Shown: in pieces, positions 25,501-34,622 of the stretch
How the letters are laid out: every line of letters begins with the position of its first letter
How positions within the stretch are numbered: the first letter of the stretch is position 1
NCBI GenBank assembly: GCA_036768485.1
Contig: JAVLUZ010000142.1
Span: 4,854,049-4,918,048 of the forward strand
DNA length: 64,000 nucleotides
Direction of reading: 5' to 3'
Origin: Mermis nigrescens
Lineage: Eukaryota > Nematoda > Enoplea > Mermithida > Mermithidae
Position numbers and translations under genes: made by a program
The notes under the pieces: model-generated
The model's input: the letters and a program-made list of their open reading frames with translations, nothing else
Told to the model about the DNA's origin: nothing
The model's database searches: none

Positions 25501-28500
25501 TTTGAATATTGCTTGCACTTTGACACTTAGAATGGCTGTATCTGCTAAGTGACATGCTTAGTAATAATGAAATACGAACAACTTAATTATGATTTGTTAA
25601 CAGCATTTCACTTTCAGTCACATTATTAAGCAACTCAAAGTTGAATGAAGTCTGCAAAAAGTTGCATTACGTAATATGCTTTTAAGATATTGTGTCAATC
25701 AGAGAAAATTATTTTAAAATAATACGTTTTTTCAGAGACCGCAGAATATACTTCGATTTTTTGCACTGTTTAGAGAAAGTCTGATTTTTAACATATTTTG
25801 CGATTTTTGGCATATAACATACGGAGATTCCTAGTCCCCTCCTTTTACATCCTCGATAATTCACAATCCCAAGTATATTCCCCTTTTTTGTTCCATCGGA
25901 GCATTTTTCTTTGCTAGTTAAATATAACCTTTTTTTGGTACATTATTGCCATTATTGATGGATTTATATGGACTGAAGCCGTATGTTTTTACATTCGTAT
26001 CTCGTCGTTCAGTCCTTTTCGACCGCCCGATCTTCGATAAGCTTCCCAACGGCCGATTCATCGCCCGATCTCGTCGTCGCTCCGACGGCGACGACGTCGT
26101 CGCTGTCGTCGGCGACATCTGAGTTCGACGGCAATCGCGCGGCGTCGCGCGACGGCGATGACTTCATAAAAACGTCGCTGTCGCCGCCGTCGGATTTTCC
26201 GACGGCGTCCACGACGGTGAGGCCGACGCCGCGCGCCAATCGTCGCTTCGCCGTCAACGGATTGAGGAATAGCTTTAAGACTATGGTGGTCAATTCGTTG
26301 CCGTTGGCATTGGGCCAATTTCGCGCTGCCGGCCGCAGCTGCTCCATGATTTTGCCCACTCGCGATAAACGGCCGTCGGATGTCGATAATTTGGACTACG
26401 ATCGATTGCGAGTAAAATGTTCTCTAATTTGTAAGTGCAGTGCCGAATTTAGAGGGAACGCCCCCTCCCCTGGCCGACAAAAATTTGACAAATATAAAGT
26501 GGGCAATAATTTACTGAAAAATAGATGAAAAAAATATAGAATAAAGAAGAAACTGCATCCTTTTATGATGATATCGTCAAATTTTCGGCTCTCCGCGCCA
26601 TATGTGAAGTATTTTCGCTATTTTGTCTTAAGCGCGACCAAAAACGACTTTTTTAACACTCTATTGAGAGGATAAAATTTTTTTTCTCGAAAAATTAGGA
26701 TTTTTAATATCTTAATTGATAGATCCACGACGTTAATTAGTTGGATGGGGTGGGAAATTTTTTTAAAGGTAGGATAATGCGCGGAATGATGAAAAAGCTG
26801 CGTTTCTTTTTTATAAAATCTTAAAATTTTTTGTGCTTCGCGCCGTATCTGAATTACTTTACATAATTTGACCTTAGGCAGACCGAAACCGACACTTTTC
26901 ACAACTTATTAGGAGAAAAATTTCTCGAAAAGTTCGAATTTTATTATCTTAATGGATAGAGCATGCTAAAAATCGTCGGAAAATGCGGTTTCTGCAAAGT
27001 ATCCTTTCGAATTTTCTGAGACATAAACCTAATTATCATGGGTCTGCCCCACTTGAACGAATCTTGGACACGTTCCTATGTTTGGACATAAATGTATACA
27101 GTGGCGGATCTAGGATTTTCCTAAGGGGCGGTACCCCTAAGGGGAAGGGCGGAATCCTGACTTGGGCGGAAAAATTAGCCGTTTTAACCCAAAAATCGCT
27201 CAGAAATGCTTAATTTTGCGCACTATTTTGGGCCAATGGGGGGGCGGCCGCCTTCCCCCCGCCCTACCCCTAAATCCGCCCCTGAATGTATATAGGGTGT
27301 TTAAAAAGCGGTGACGCATTGCTTAAGGTATATTTTAGTCTTTGATGTTTTTAAATACGTTATCCATTATCAAAGTAGGTAGTGCCTTTTGTCATCGTCG
27401 TACATTGATATCAAGGCGTTATTTTTTCAGAATAGCGAATTAGTCGACAAAGTCACTTACACCGCAAGAAGCGATTCGACCTCTGAGCATCCGAGGTACT
27501 TAATCAAATATTTCTTCACTTTTAGTCGAATGTTGCATGGAAAGCAGTATTTTTGATGGAGAACAGTTCAAAATTAAAATGGCTAAAAGTGAGTGTCGTG
27601 AATTTTTGACCGTTTTTGGATTATGTAGTACTCTCAGTTAGCAGCTAAGTATATAAGATGTAAAATGTTTTATGGCTAAGAAAATCCGGTCTATTGCTTG
27701 AAAATGTTCCAAAAACATAATATATAAATAATTGCGTCCATTCTACAGATGTGTTCTAACGAGTTTCTAAAGACTGCACCCGGTGCTATACAAAACATAG
27801 GAAATCTGTATTCAATGCTGGCTTCTCTTTTCGCACTAACTAAGCCTAAGCAAGAAATAAGGATTAAGCACCTCGAAAGACCACTTTTGGGAAGAAATAA
27901 ACCAGAAAAAACAACAAATTTATTACAGTAGCTATGTTTTCTACATGCACCGGTTGCAGTCTTTTGACGCTCGTTGTATTCTACATATAAAGAGTTGTTT
28001 TAAATTCAAAGTTTTCTTCCATTTCCCAATTAATTTTACGTTATTTTTTATTTAAAAATGTTTGACGCTCTCTCGCTTGGGCATCAAGATTATCCCAACC
28101 AAGTTGCTACGCGCACAGCACAATTATAATTGAAATAAGCCTTGTTTACTGCTGTATTGTTAAGTAGATATAATAAGTCAGCGGCTCTTCATTTTAAACT
28201 ATTGGCTCAAAATGAAAAAATTACGTAAAATTAATTGGGAAATGGAAAAAATAAACTTTTGAATAAAAAACTGTTGTATACAGAATATATCTATAGAGTG
28301 GACACACGTGTTAACGATATTTACTTTTTTGGTGCTTTTTAAGCAATAATCGGAATTTTCATAGTTTTTTGATAGGGCATAACACATTGTACATTTATAT
28401 ACTAATGTAAAACTAATGTAACGTCTTTAAGTGGCATAAACGCAACGTGGTCCGATGACGAAAATTTGCCTCTTGCGAGTCGCTTAGAATCGGTAAAAAC

Positions 28501-31234
28501 CGTATTGAGACAAGAGCAAGTCGTCGGTATAAAGAACCAGAAAGTCATAGAGGCGCAAGAGCAACGGATCAAGGCTTTACAATCGGCCAACGAAAAACTG
28601 ATGCTGACTCTGCAAGAGCTAAAACTTGGCTGGGACGATAACTCGTATCGTCACGATATTGCCCTGGATGCGTTTTCTGCTCAGGATTCTATGACCCAGT
28701 AATTTAGCTGACCACTTCTATCTTGATTTCTTTATTTTTATAGCATGGACAGTGTATAACATTTGGTGGAGTGTACGGGGTCCAATCACTCTCGTAGGTC
28801 AAAAAGTGTTGAAAAATTTAAGGGGGGACAAAAAAGCACATTTTTCGACGTTTCTAATCGAGATCTATCTGTTGGCGTGAAATAATCGGAAACACGAAAA
28901 ACTTACAGTACACGCTGCCCTATACATGATTGTACTGTAATTTACATAGTCACGTGATGTGAGAACAGGCCCGTATCCAGGGGGGCGGGGGCCTGCACCC
29001 CCCCCCCGAAATGGGAAAAATTTTTGTTTTTCCCAAGGGTCCCTTAAAGGGAAAAATGAAAAATTGGCGAAGTTGGTCTGAAACACCGCCAAAACAGGTT
29101 TTTAGCATACTTTTGAGCTAGAAAACACAAAATTTTCCGGCGCTTCGCGCCGGATTTATTGTTTATGTAAGGTTTTGTCTTCTAAACCGCTGAAAATCGC
29201 TCAAATTTGAGTTAGACATAGAAAGTATGTCAATTTTTTTCTAACGCTTTGCGCCGGATTCATTGTTTAGCTATAGTTTTGCCTTCTAGCTTACTCAAAA
29301 CAGCTCAAATTTGAGTTATGACATGGGAACAGGCCTGTATCAGGGGGGCGGGGGGCCTGCCCCCTCAAATGGGGAAAAAATTTTTGTTTCTCTCAAGGAT
29401 CCCCCGAAGGGAAAAATGAAAAATTGGCGAAGTGCGTCTGAAACAGCGCCTAAACAGGTTTTTAGCGTACTTCTGAGCTAGTAAACTCAAAATTTTCCGG
29501 CGATTCGCGCCGGATTTATTATTTACGTATAGTTTTGTCTTCTGAACCGCTAAAAATCGCTCAAATTAGAGTTAGATATAGAGAGCATGTCAATTTTTTC
29601 TAGCGCTGTGCGCCGGATTCATTGTTTAGTTATAGTTTTTGCCTTCTAGCTCACTCAAAACAGCTCAAATTTGAGTTATGACATGGGAAACATAAAATTT
29701 TTCCGGCGCTTCGCGCAGTATCTATTGTTTATACATGTTTTTTGTCTTCTAGTCCGCTCAAAACCGCTCAAATTTGAGGTTGATATGCAGAGCATGTCAA
29801 TTTTTTCGGCGCTTAGGCAAGAGATAAGAAATAATTCGCCGATTAGGTGATGAGAAATAAGCTTAAATGATAAATTTGCTGTATATCAAAATGGAATAAA
29901 GTGAAAATTTTTTAATTTTTGTGTTGAAATTTTTCTTCACCGTTGTATAGAACTCGCCGAGATACGCTCAAAACTGTCTTTATTTTCGCCTATCTCGTAA
30001 TGGTTCTCGAGATATCTGGTCTCGAAAAATTTTCGGCCCCCCCCCCCCGAAATAAAATCCTGGATACGAGCCTGTGTGAGAGCATATTGCGATGTACATT
30101 CAATTGAAAGGTCGAAGATTAGCAGAATATTATTAATTATGATGATGATAATAATAATAATAAAAATATTAATAATAATAATAATAATAATAATTAAACA
30201 TAAAAAACAAATTTGATCGTATGCAACAGATTAATGTTTGATGTAAAAGTGTGTACCTGTGAAAATGCTTTCATTAGTTACTTTGCTTTATATATGCCCA
30301 CAATTAGAAAAAGTCTCGGAAGTTATTATCGTCAAGTGCCTTTGTAATTTTTCAAGCGTTTACTGTATCTTTGTTAATTCCTTTCGCTGCAAAATTCGTA
30401 TAAACATCCTTTCGTTGCCAAGATATACCAAAAAATTGCACATTGAGTAACCGATTCTCGAAGATGCTGACTACAGAATATGTGATGGGTACTCCTTCAT
30501 ACTAAATGCAAAAACTACAAAATATCGTCAAAAGGGTAAGCAAATTAATATCATAACCGAACAAGCTTTGGGGTTTTAAACAATATCGAGCGAGCCAGGG
30601 CTTAAACAAATGTACATAGCACCTGATGCGTGATAGATAGACGCTGTTTTTGACTTTTTTCATCAGTTTCGAGTATTCTTGAGGATTTTTCATTTTCATC
30701 GGTTTAGCCTTCATTTTTCTCATAAAATTTCCCGTTTTTCCGCTCTGGGAGTGTCGATAGTCGTATGTGGTGATATGCTTTTTTCGGCTATCATATTTTA
30801 CGATAGACGACAAATTTCGAATTGATTAAGCCTTTCTATGTTATAGAACACAGTTCAATCTTGCGAGAACGATATCGTTTTTATATATGTACTTTTCATA
30901 AGTTTCTATAAGTTCTGCAGTCATCAACTTTATTTTATTTTTTTATTTTTCATTTTATTTTAGGAGTTTCGTGAGTTGCACCGAGTCCATGACGCCGACG
31001 CCTAGCCTAGATACGTCGAAACGACCTTTGTCGGCGTACGACGACGGCAACGATTCGTCCCTGGCGGATTTATTTATTTCTTCGGCGGATTTGTCCAAAA
31101 TGCGAGCAGTCAATCATCACCAACCGTTGGGTTTCGCGTCGCCTTTCGCCAAACCCTCCTCATCTACCGAGGCGCAATCGCCTCAGGGCTTGAAGGATAG
31201 AATGCAAATTAGGACCAACGTTTCTTATTGTTGA
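7426..31234 (+). CDS. raskol: RasGAP of the SynGAP/DAB2IP/RASAL2 (fly raskol) family, multi-exon gene, 5' end not found
   Basis: GTPase-activating protein that speeds GTP hydrolysis by Ras/Rap at the plasma membrane. Exons placed by splice sites and phase: 7426-7510, 8608-8709, 9188-9331, 10406-10523, 11192-11257, 11316-11412, 11473-11615, 12689-12804, 14092-14240, 14616-14782, 14939-15055, then probable 18421-18827 and 19491-20226, then 21118-21233, 26013-26411, 27431-27495, 28432-28702, with an optional last exon 30964-31234. Order is C2, linker, GAP domain, low-complexity tail, coiled coil, which is the order of this family. The arginine-finger motif ([17 protein letters not shown]) and the signature [15 protein letters not shown] are both intact. 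Apart from the first junction and the 18.4/19.5 kb exons, all introns are GT-AG and all phases agree. The PH-domain part expected upstream was not seen. Ortholog naming is from family motifs, not from a search. Confidence 0.9.
8608..8709 (+). CDS. raskol: RasGAP exon: C2 domain middle
   Basis: Reads [18 protein letters not shown] followed by a segment ending FWGEHFEL, the characteristic C2 stretch of this family (YYCELCLDDMLYARTTSK...FWGEHFEF). Donor GTAGGT at 8710, phase 2, matched by the next exon. Confidence 0.88.
8778..8900 (+). repeat. Interrupted (TTA)n microsatellite
   Basis: Run of ATT/TTA/TTG units downstream of RasGAP exon 8608-8709. Confidence 0.8.
9188..9331 (+). CDS. raskol: RasGAP exon: C2 domain end
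   Basis: Acceptor TTTTTTAG at 9186-9187. Reads [17 protein letters not shown], then a segment ending [10 protein letters not shown], the LYRDSDKKRKK...VEKWYP part of the C2 domain. The Trp codon is split over the intron (TG|G), which fixes the next exon. Confidence 0.88.
10182..10331 (+). mobile_element. Short CATACRTGGGC-end family element next to a RasGAP exon
   Basis: Starts CATACATGGGCGTGGGGG, ends CTGCCCAAGTAT. Flanks GGTCATGTT (10173-10181) and GGTCATTTT (10332-10340), 8 of 9. Confidence 0.85.
10406..10523 (+). CDS. raskol: RasGAP exon: C2-GAP linker and start of GAP region
   Basis: Opens with G completing Trp, then [20 protein letters not shown] and [14 protein letters not shown]. 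This equals the family segment WYPV...LRVKARYQTVHVLPLEQY. Too short for a simple ORF scan. Donor GTAATC at 10524, phase 0. A short transposon (10182-10331) ends only 75 bases upstream of this exon. Confidence 0.87.
11192..11257 (+). CDS. raskol: RasGAP exon (66 nt): [16 protein letters not shown] segment
   Basis: Acceptor TTGCAG, donor GTGAGA, phase 0 on both sides. The 22 residues end in TSVKAK, equivalent to SVKAKEEVA of mammalian relatives, at the beginning of the GAP helical domain. Confidence 0.88.
11316..11412 (+). CDS. raskol: RasGAP exon: GAP helices before the arginine finger
   Basis: Acceptor CGCAG at 11315, then [20 protein letters not shown] and [12 protein letters not shown]. 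Matches the family's ALVHVLQSTGKAKDFL segment. Ends phase 1 at donor GTATCG. The intron to the next exon is only 60 bases. Confidence 0.9.
11473..11615 (+). CDS. raskol: RasGAP exon: arginine finger
   Basis: Reads [20 protein letters not shown] and [16 protein letters not shown]. The Arg of [10 protein letters not shown] aligns with the catalytic Arg789 of p120GAP (TLFRATTLAS), so GAP activity is expected to be intact. Donor GTACAT at 11616, phase 0. Confidence 0.93.
11616..12688 (+). other. Intron with (TTA/TTG)n microsatellite
   Basis: AT-rich intron. The only distinct structure is an interrupted trinucleotide run of TTA/TTG type at about 12311-12395. No coding signal seen. Confidence 0.7.
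12689..12804 (+). CDS. raskol: RasGAP exon: [12 protein letters not shown] segment
   Basis: Reads [20 protein letters not shown] and [18 protein letters not shown], the equivalent of CEVDPSKC...ELAFCKIINSYCVFP. Acceptor TGTAG, donor GTAATC, phase 2 out. Confidence 0.92.
12805..14091 (+). other. Intron, mostly featureless AT-rich DNA
   Basis: No coding signal. Near 13870-13995 there is a partial copy of the CATACRTGGGC-end transposon family, ending in a CACGCCCATGTGTG-type terminus. Confidence 0.6.
14092..14240 (+). CDS. raskol: RasGAP exon: FLRF...PAIMSP signature
   Basis: Reads [32 protein letters not shown], then the hallmark [15 protein letters not shown], the most conserved RasGAP motif, which stabilises the arginine finger loop. 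Donor GTAAAT at 14241 (phase 1) was chosen because it gives exactly the family length between SPSLF and the Tyr-Pro of the next exon. Confidence 0.94.
14616..14782 (+). CDS. raskol: RasGAP exon: [14 protein letters not shown] segment
   Basis: Acceptor CTTTCAG at 14614-14615. Reads [39 protein letters not shown] and ends FLKLIS, the canonical YPD..TSRTLTLIAKVIQNLANF.KFG.KE.FM.FMN run. Donor GTATTA, phase 0. An earlier AG at 14594-14595 (TTTTTAG) is in the wrong phase. Confidence 0.94.
14939..15055 (+). CDS. raskol: RasGAP exon: end of GAP domain
   Basis: Reads [20 protein letters not shown] and [19 protein letters not shown]. Equivalent to the SN...GYIDLGRELSTLHALLWEV end of the GAP domain. 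Donor GTAACT at 15056, phase 0. Confidence 0.9.
16564..17002. mobile_element. TA-flanked MITE (TAGTCTGTTTCATTT ends)
   Basis: Inverted ends TAGTCTGTTTCATTTAACTT / AAGTTAAATGAAACGGACTA are flanked by TA on both sides, as for Tc1/mariner-type targets. A second copy at 62302-62499 is the same element without the inner insertion, giving an empty-site control. Confidence 0.88.
16697..16900. mobile_element. 204 bp inverted-repeat element with perfect 8 bp target duplication
   Basis: Arms of about 35 bases (GGATCTAGTATACAATTTAC... and its complement) enclose runs of ACACATTACAC/GTGTAATGT. It is flanked by a perfect 8 bp duplication CTCGATAT at 16689-16696 and 16901-16908. It is absent from the sister MITE at 62302-62499, so the insertion is demonstrable. 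Confidence 0.92.
18421..18827 (+). CDS. raskol: Probable RasGAP tail exon, CpG-rich, frame not certain
   Basis: A GC-rich block in AT-rich DNA. Acceptor CTGTTTCAG at 18420, donor GTAGGA just after 18827. Reading phase 0 from the previous exon stays open to the donor and includes [20 protein letters not shown] and [18 protein letters not shown] competing frame (starting near 18624) is also open and more basic. No domain is recognisable; the family has a long disordered Ser/Pro-rich tail here. Antisense ORFs over this block are shadows of the CGA/GAC-rich composition. Confidence 0.45.
18828..19490 (+). other. Intron with a repeat fragment
   Basis: AT-rich. Around 19120-19330 it holds a copy of a dispersed repeat ending in CCAGGCTGGTCTTGCTGTG..ATCTATG, also seen near 430-520, 3020-3062 and 32395-32460. 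No coding signal. Confidence 0.55.
19491..20226 (+). CDS. raskol: RasGAP tail exon, Ser/Pro-rich disordered region
   Basis: Open through about 245 codons to donor GTATTA at 20227 (phase 1), which joins in frame to 21118. Contains [40 protein letters not shown], a [11 protein letters not shown] cysteine cluster and [20 protein letters not shown]. The acceptor is uncertain: AAGCAG at 19490 (phase 0) or TTAAG at 19481 (phase 1), depending on the frame of the previous exon. Codons are rich in TCG, GCG and GAC, unlike the AT-rich surroundings. Matching antisense ORFs of up to 182 codons are shadows. Confidence 0.6.
20227..21117 (+). other. Intron with a LINE-like 3' tail
   Basis: About 20336-20460 resembles 58735-58860 (TTTATTGCT..GCGACAATTACGAA, then AATAAA.ACGTA.GGTCAATAAA). 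The shared, tail-like block suggests the 3' end of a retrotransposon on the - strand. The rest is featureless. Confidence 0.4.
21118..21233 (+). CDS. raskol: RasGAP tail exon (116 nt)
   Basis: Acceptor TTTTATATAG, donor GTAAGA, phases 1 in and 0 out, matching both neighbours. Reads [20 protein letters not shown] and [18 protein letters not shown]. No known domain. Confidence 0.75.
21430..21978. mobile_element. TA-flanked TIR element with a tRNA-like interior
   Basis: Inverted ends of about 30 bases (TAGTCTGTTTCATGTATCCG / complement near 21950-21978) with TA on both sides. It belongs to the same end family as 16564-17002 but has a different interior, including a tRNA-like stretch at 21699-21769. 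Confidence 0.85.
21699..21769 (+). repeat. tRNA-like sequence inside the TIR element
   Basis: Shows an A-box-like TTAACTTAGTGGTAGAAC and a B-box GGTTCGATTCT, with a T-arm that can pair (GCGGG / CTTGC). Acceptor and anticodon stems pair poorly, so this looks like a tRNA-derived relic rather than a working tRNA gene. Confidence 0.5.
22565..25918 (+). mobile_element. Large non-coding element (copy A) built from GTGTAAAGTTTACAC-bearing repeats
   Basis: Begins with a 25 bp palindrome around 22565-22589 (TAGGTAGCGCGTTAACGCG...), continues as diverged repeat units rich in TTTACAC, and ends in a hairpin with arms 25104-25283 and 25739-25918. A colinear reverse-complement copy lies at 44217-48878, with the same end structures and the same internal order. 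Perfect copies of GTGTAAAGTTTACAC are at 24228-24242 and 24627-24641. A tandem duplication of about 130 bp is seen around 24250-24500. No ORF above about 101 codons. The right end is 94 bases before RasGAP exon 26013. Confidence 0.8.
25104..25918. repeat. Hairpin end of element A (arms about 180 bp)
   Basis: The left arm starts ACTAGCAAAGAAAAATGCTC and the right arm is its near-perfect complement ending GCATTTTTCTTTGCTAGT. The loop is about 455 bp. The same hairpin, with a shorter loop, ends copy B at 44216-44974. Confidence 0.9.
26013..26411 (+). CDS. raskol: RasGAP tail exon (133 codons), Ser/Thr/Asp-rich
   Basis: Acceptor CGTTCAG at 26012, donor GTAAAA at 26412, phase 0 both sides, exactly 133 codons. 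Starts [20 protein letters not shown], is Thr/Ser-rich in the middle and ends [16 protein letters not shown]. CpG-rich (CGACGACG runs) in AT-rich surroundings. Long antisense ORFs here are composition shadows. Confidence 0.75.
27099..27284. mobile_element. Short hAT-type element, perfect 8 bp duplication
   Basis: Ends CAGTGGCGGATCTAGG and CCTAAATCCGCCCCTG are inverted. Flanked by a perfect duplication AATGTATA at 27091-27098 and 27285-27292. A sister copy is at 46416-46605. Confidence 0.93.
27431..27495 (+). CDS. raskol: RasGAP exon (65 nt) before the coiled coil
   Basis: Acceptor TTTTTTCAG, donor GTACTT, phase 0 in and 2 out. Reads [20 protein letters not shown] then Pro. It is the only exon seen that reconciles the phases of 26013-26411 and 28432-28702. 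Confidence 0.8.
28432..28702 (+). CDS. raskol: RasGAP coiled-coil exon, stop TAA
   Basis: Acceptor TTTAAG, then [40 protein letters not shown] and [19 protein letters not shown], a strong heptad coiled coil like the C-terminal coil of SynGAP/DAB2IP used for dimerisation and scaffolding. The frame ends FSAQDSMTQ then TAA. An internal donor GTATCG at 28645 is in the right phase to join 30964 instead. Confidence 0.88.
28966..30074. mobile_element. 1.1 kb hAT-like element with CAGGCCCGTATCCAGG end
   Basis: Starts CAGGCCCGTATCCAGG and ends CCTGGATACGAGCCTG. Flanks are an 8 bp duplication with one mismatch (tgtgagaa at 28958-28965, tgtgagag at 30075-30082). The interior repeats GCTTCGCGCC blocks and contains an internal second start near 29331, i.e. 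a partial tandem duplication that the copy at 41570-42709 shares. Confidence 0.88.
30136..30195 (+). repeat. (AAT)n microsatellite
   Basis: Interrupted run of AAT/GAT trinucleotides directly after the transposon at 28966-30074. Confidence 0.9.
30964..31234 (+). CDS. raskol: Alternative last RasGAP exon
   Basis: Acceptor TTTATTTTAG. Reads [20 protein letters not shown], then [20 protein letters not shown], then QIRTNVSYC and stop TGA. It fits in phase only with the internal donor at 28645 of the coiled-coil exon, replacing the last 18 codons there. Codon use resembles the other tail exons. Whether both ends are used cannot be told from sequence. Confidence 0.65.
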
Positions 31235-34200
31235 TTCGTTTAGTAAATTTAGATAGCATTTATAACATTTTGTAGCATTTTAAACGTATTTATGTCGTAA
31301 ACTGTTGTCCGTCTTTTATCATAGTTCACTTCATTTTAAAAAAATCTTTCGAAGATTTATTTTCTCATTTAACGTAGAACGCTTTAGTTTTTAGCTGAAA
31401 TTTAGATCTTTTTTTATTCTGAATCATCAAAACCTATTCAAACTGAAGCGATAGCTGAACTGCCTGCACTTAGCAATTGAGCTGAATTAAATATTTCCGG
31501 CGCATCAATTTCATTGGTTTAGTTGAGTCTAATGCCACGTACGAGTAATAGCCATCTTACTATGATCTGAAAATCTTTCATTTGTTTTTTCCAATTATTC
31601 ATGCTTTGTCCCATTTTTTATTTCCAATTCTTTGTTGAAAATTAAGCTAACAGTAAAAGGGTGTTTTATGTTCTTGAACAAAGATTAATGGATTCGTTTT
31701 CACCATATTCAAATTGATTTTTCATCCAGCATTTTTCCTATAGAGGACAATTATAAATATCTACTAATTGTTGACTTTCATGCCGAATGTCAAAATATTT
31801 TGCATGTTGCATGTAATCTTGTCATTCTTGCGCACTCACAGGATTGAGCTACAATAGTCTGTATCACAAAACTTCGGTCATAAATTTTAAAACTATTTCT
31901 GACGATAAGCTGTCAGACTGCGATTATAACATTGATCTGATATATAGTTATCGTAATCCTCGGCTTACTGTCGATGAAAATTCTTAGAATTTATGCACGA
32001 AGTTATGTGAAACAGATTTTAGATGAGCTTACTTTTTGAGCGTGATAAGCAATAAAAACGCATCAACCTGACCGATGCCCTTGGGAGGAAAACTTTCACC
32101 AATTTTTTCGATTCGCAGATTGAGGCATTTGTTCGATATTTCGATGTGTCGACGATACCCACACCTATTTGTTGTTTTTTTATAAAACGCGTTCGTACAA
32201 TGTTATATTTTTGTATTTTTCCGTATTCATCGTCTTTGTATCATCGCGATCAATGCTGTTTCAATATTACTGATATGCACAGTGAAACGATACCTACGTA
32301 CAAGGAGGAAGACACTGAAGTAAATAAATTTGTTTTTGGTTGGGCTTAACATGTGAACTTTATTCATGCATCAAGACCACACACGGGCATGCATGAGGGT
32401 TTAGTAGGTCTGGTTATACTTTAGATGCACAGCATGGCCGATCTGTGGGTTATCCGGTCTGCTGGGAGGTCAGGAATTGGGCTTTTTGAGCCAAAATGAC
32501 CTTAAAAACTGGTACAAACGCTAAAGTAGCGTTGAAACTACGTAATTACGCAATTTCTGGTCAATTTTGATCACTTGAAGGAAATTTGTCATTCGATTTT
32601 CGCCTTTGTTCTGTCTCATTTTCCTGAGAAACTTCCTATTTTTCCATTCTGAGGTCTACTAGACCCGAACTAGACCTAGAATTGAATTTTGTTGCTATTT
32701 TTGGCAATGACCCCATCGAACCCCCCAGAATTTTGTTGCTGCTCATCTATGATCAAGACGCTATCAGCAAGATATCGCACAGGGCGCTAGTTCCAAGCAT
32801 ACATTGACGTGAGATAGACTTAAATATTCGTCGTGATTTTCGTCAGTTTTGTCACATTCGGACCCCCAGAATTCGCTTTCTACCCATGGCCTCATTATTC
32901 TAAAAAAGCCCCCGCAGAATCCGACTTACCCCAAGAATGGAACTGTAGTCTGTTTCACATGACTTCGTGCATAAATTCTAAGAATTTTCGTCGACAGTAG
33001 GCCGAGGGTTACGATAATTATATATCATAATGTTAAAATCGCAATGTTAGCTTTTTATCGGAGATGGTTTTGAAATTTATGACCGAAGTTCTGTGAAACT
33101 AACTACAGTTTGATTTTTTCCTATCCGATTCCCTGGGATTAGATCGCTGCTCATGTTTTGTTTAAAGAGCTTTAACGACAGGAATGTGGCTTCTCGTTTA
33201 TCGACCTAGGCCTGAAGGTTTGAAGCGGCAAGATCGCATAGTGGAATGAGTAGCAACCAAATTTTCGGGTCTGATGGGACGAAATTTTCTGGGGTCAATC
33301 GCAGGCTGTTTCCCCGGACCCCTTGCTTGCGGTCGCTCAAGCACGTCCGTCACCCTATGATGACACGTCCTTGAAAGCGAGATAAATGTTATTATTAGTA
33401 AATAGTAACCGTAATCTACACACATAGGAAACACTGTCCAATCTACTCTTTTATTTGCATTTTATCTTTCTGGAATTTTAATCCTTGTTTACATTTTGAA
33501 ACTTCTTATCTTTTACAACACTGATTTGATGTATTGTGTGCTTCAATTTTTTATGTAATTAATTATTCTTATCCTAACTTTCCTTGATTCTTTTTACCTA
33601 TCGTGTTAGAGTTTGAAATTAGCTAAGCTTGAAAAATTTTAAAATTCAATTCAAGTTTGAGGGACTTTTAAATGCGCTTCTATGGATACATCAGTGACTT
33701 TTAAACATCGGTTACAAATTTGAAAGGTTTATTATCCATTGGTAAAGTAGATAGGTACGTTTGATATATGAAAATTACTTCTTTCGATATGTGTTCATTT
33801 TCACATAACTTCGTAAATAAATTTTACGAAATTTCATGAACAGTAAGTCAAGGGTTACGATAATTATATATCAGATCAATGCTATATTCGAATCTGTCAG
33901 CTTGTTGTCGGAGATAGTTTTGAAATTTATGACCGAACTTGTGTGAAACAAAACAGACTATAGTTAGCCTTCAGGACTTTCCCACAAACGTAGGAAGTTT
34001 ACATCTTTTAGAAAATATTAAAATTGAGTGTTAGAATAGATAGCGAATCTTTATAAATTAAAACTTGCTGTAAGCTTGCCCATTCACCTAAAAGCTGTGC
34101 ATTGAGGCTCTTCTTCTGCTAATATAAGACTTTTTACGGCTCTTAAGTCGTCCTAATTCATAAATCCCCTATCTAACCATTAAGCCAACTTCTCTCAGAC

Positions 34201-34622
34201 CAGCCATTATCGATTCATTTTAATACTTTTTTCCATTGTGAAGCGCTGGATCTTAGAATTTGCTTTCAGGTTTCAAAACTTATTGCAGTCAATTTGGTCT
34301 ATTTTCTAGAGTTTAAAGCTCTGAAAGATACATAACGCACAATACTGCTTATTTACGCGTAAGAAAGTGAGCATTTTACTTACGAAGTTTGTTTAGGGAC
34401 GTAACAGATTAGTACATTAAAGAACTATCAAATCATCGAAAACAGTCCGGATATATGTATGTTTAGGTACGGTAAAAGTTACTGTGAATACATATGTACA
34501 TATAAAACATACAAAACAAGGATAGAGATGATGGGCTATCATTGAATTCTGCAAAAGCATTCGAGCAATTATGCACGACAAATGCGCTACCGCATTCTAT
34601 TGTCCATGTTCAATCTTGAAAA
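31235..34622. other. Intergenic region between convergent genes, MITE-rich
   Basis: Holds three copies of a TAGTCTG-end family that share the inner phrase 'ttcggtcataaatttt..aaactat' and 'cttactgtcgatgaaaattctt': about 31855-32021, 32946-33106 and 33785-33960. Part of the CCAGACTGGTCATGCTGTG-type repeat lies at 32395-32500. No gene seen. Confidence 0.7.
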
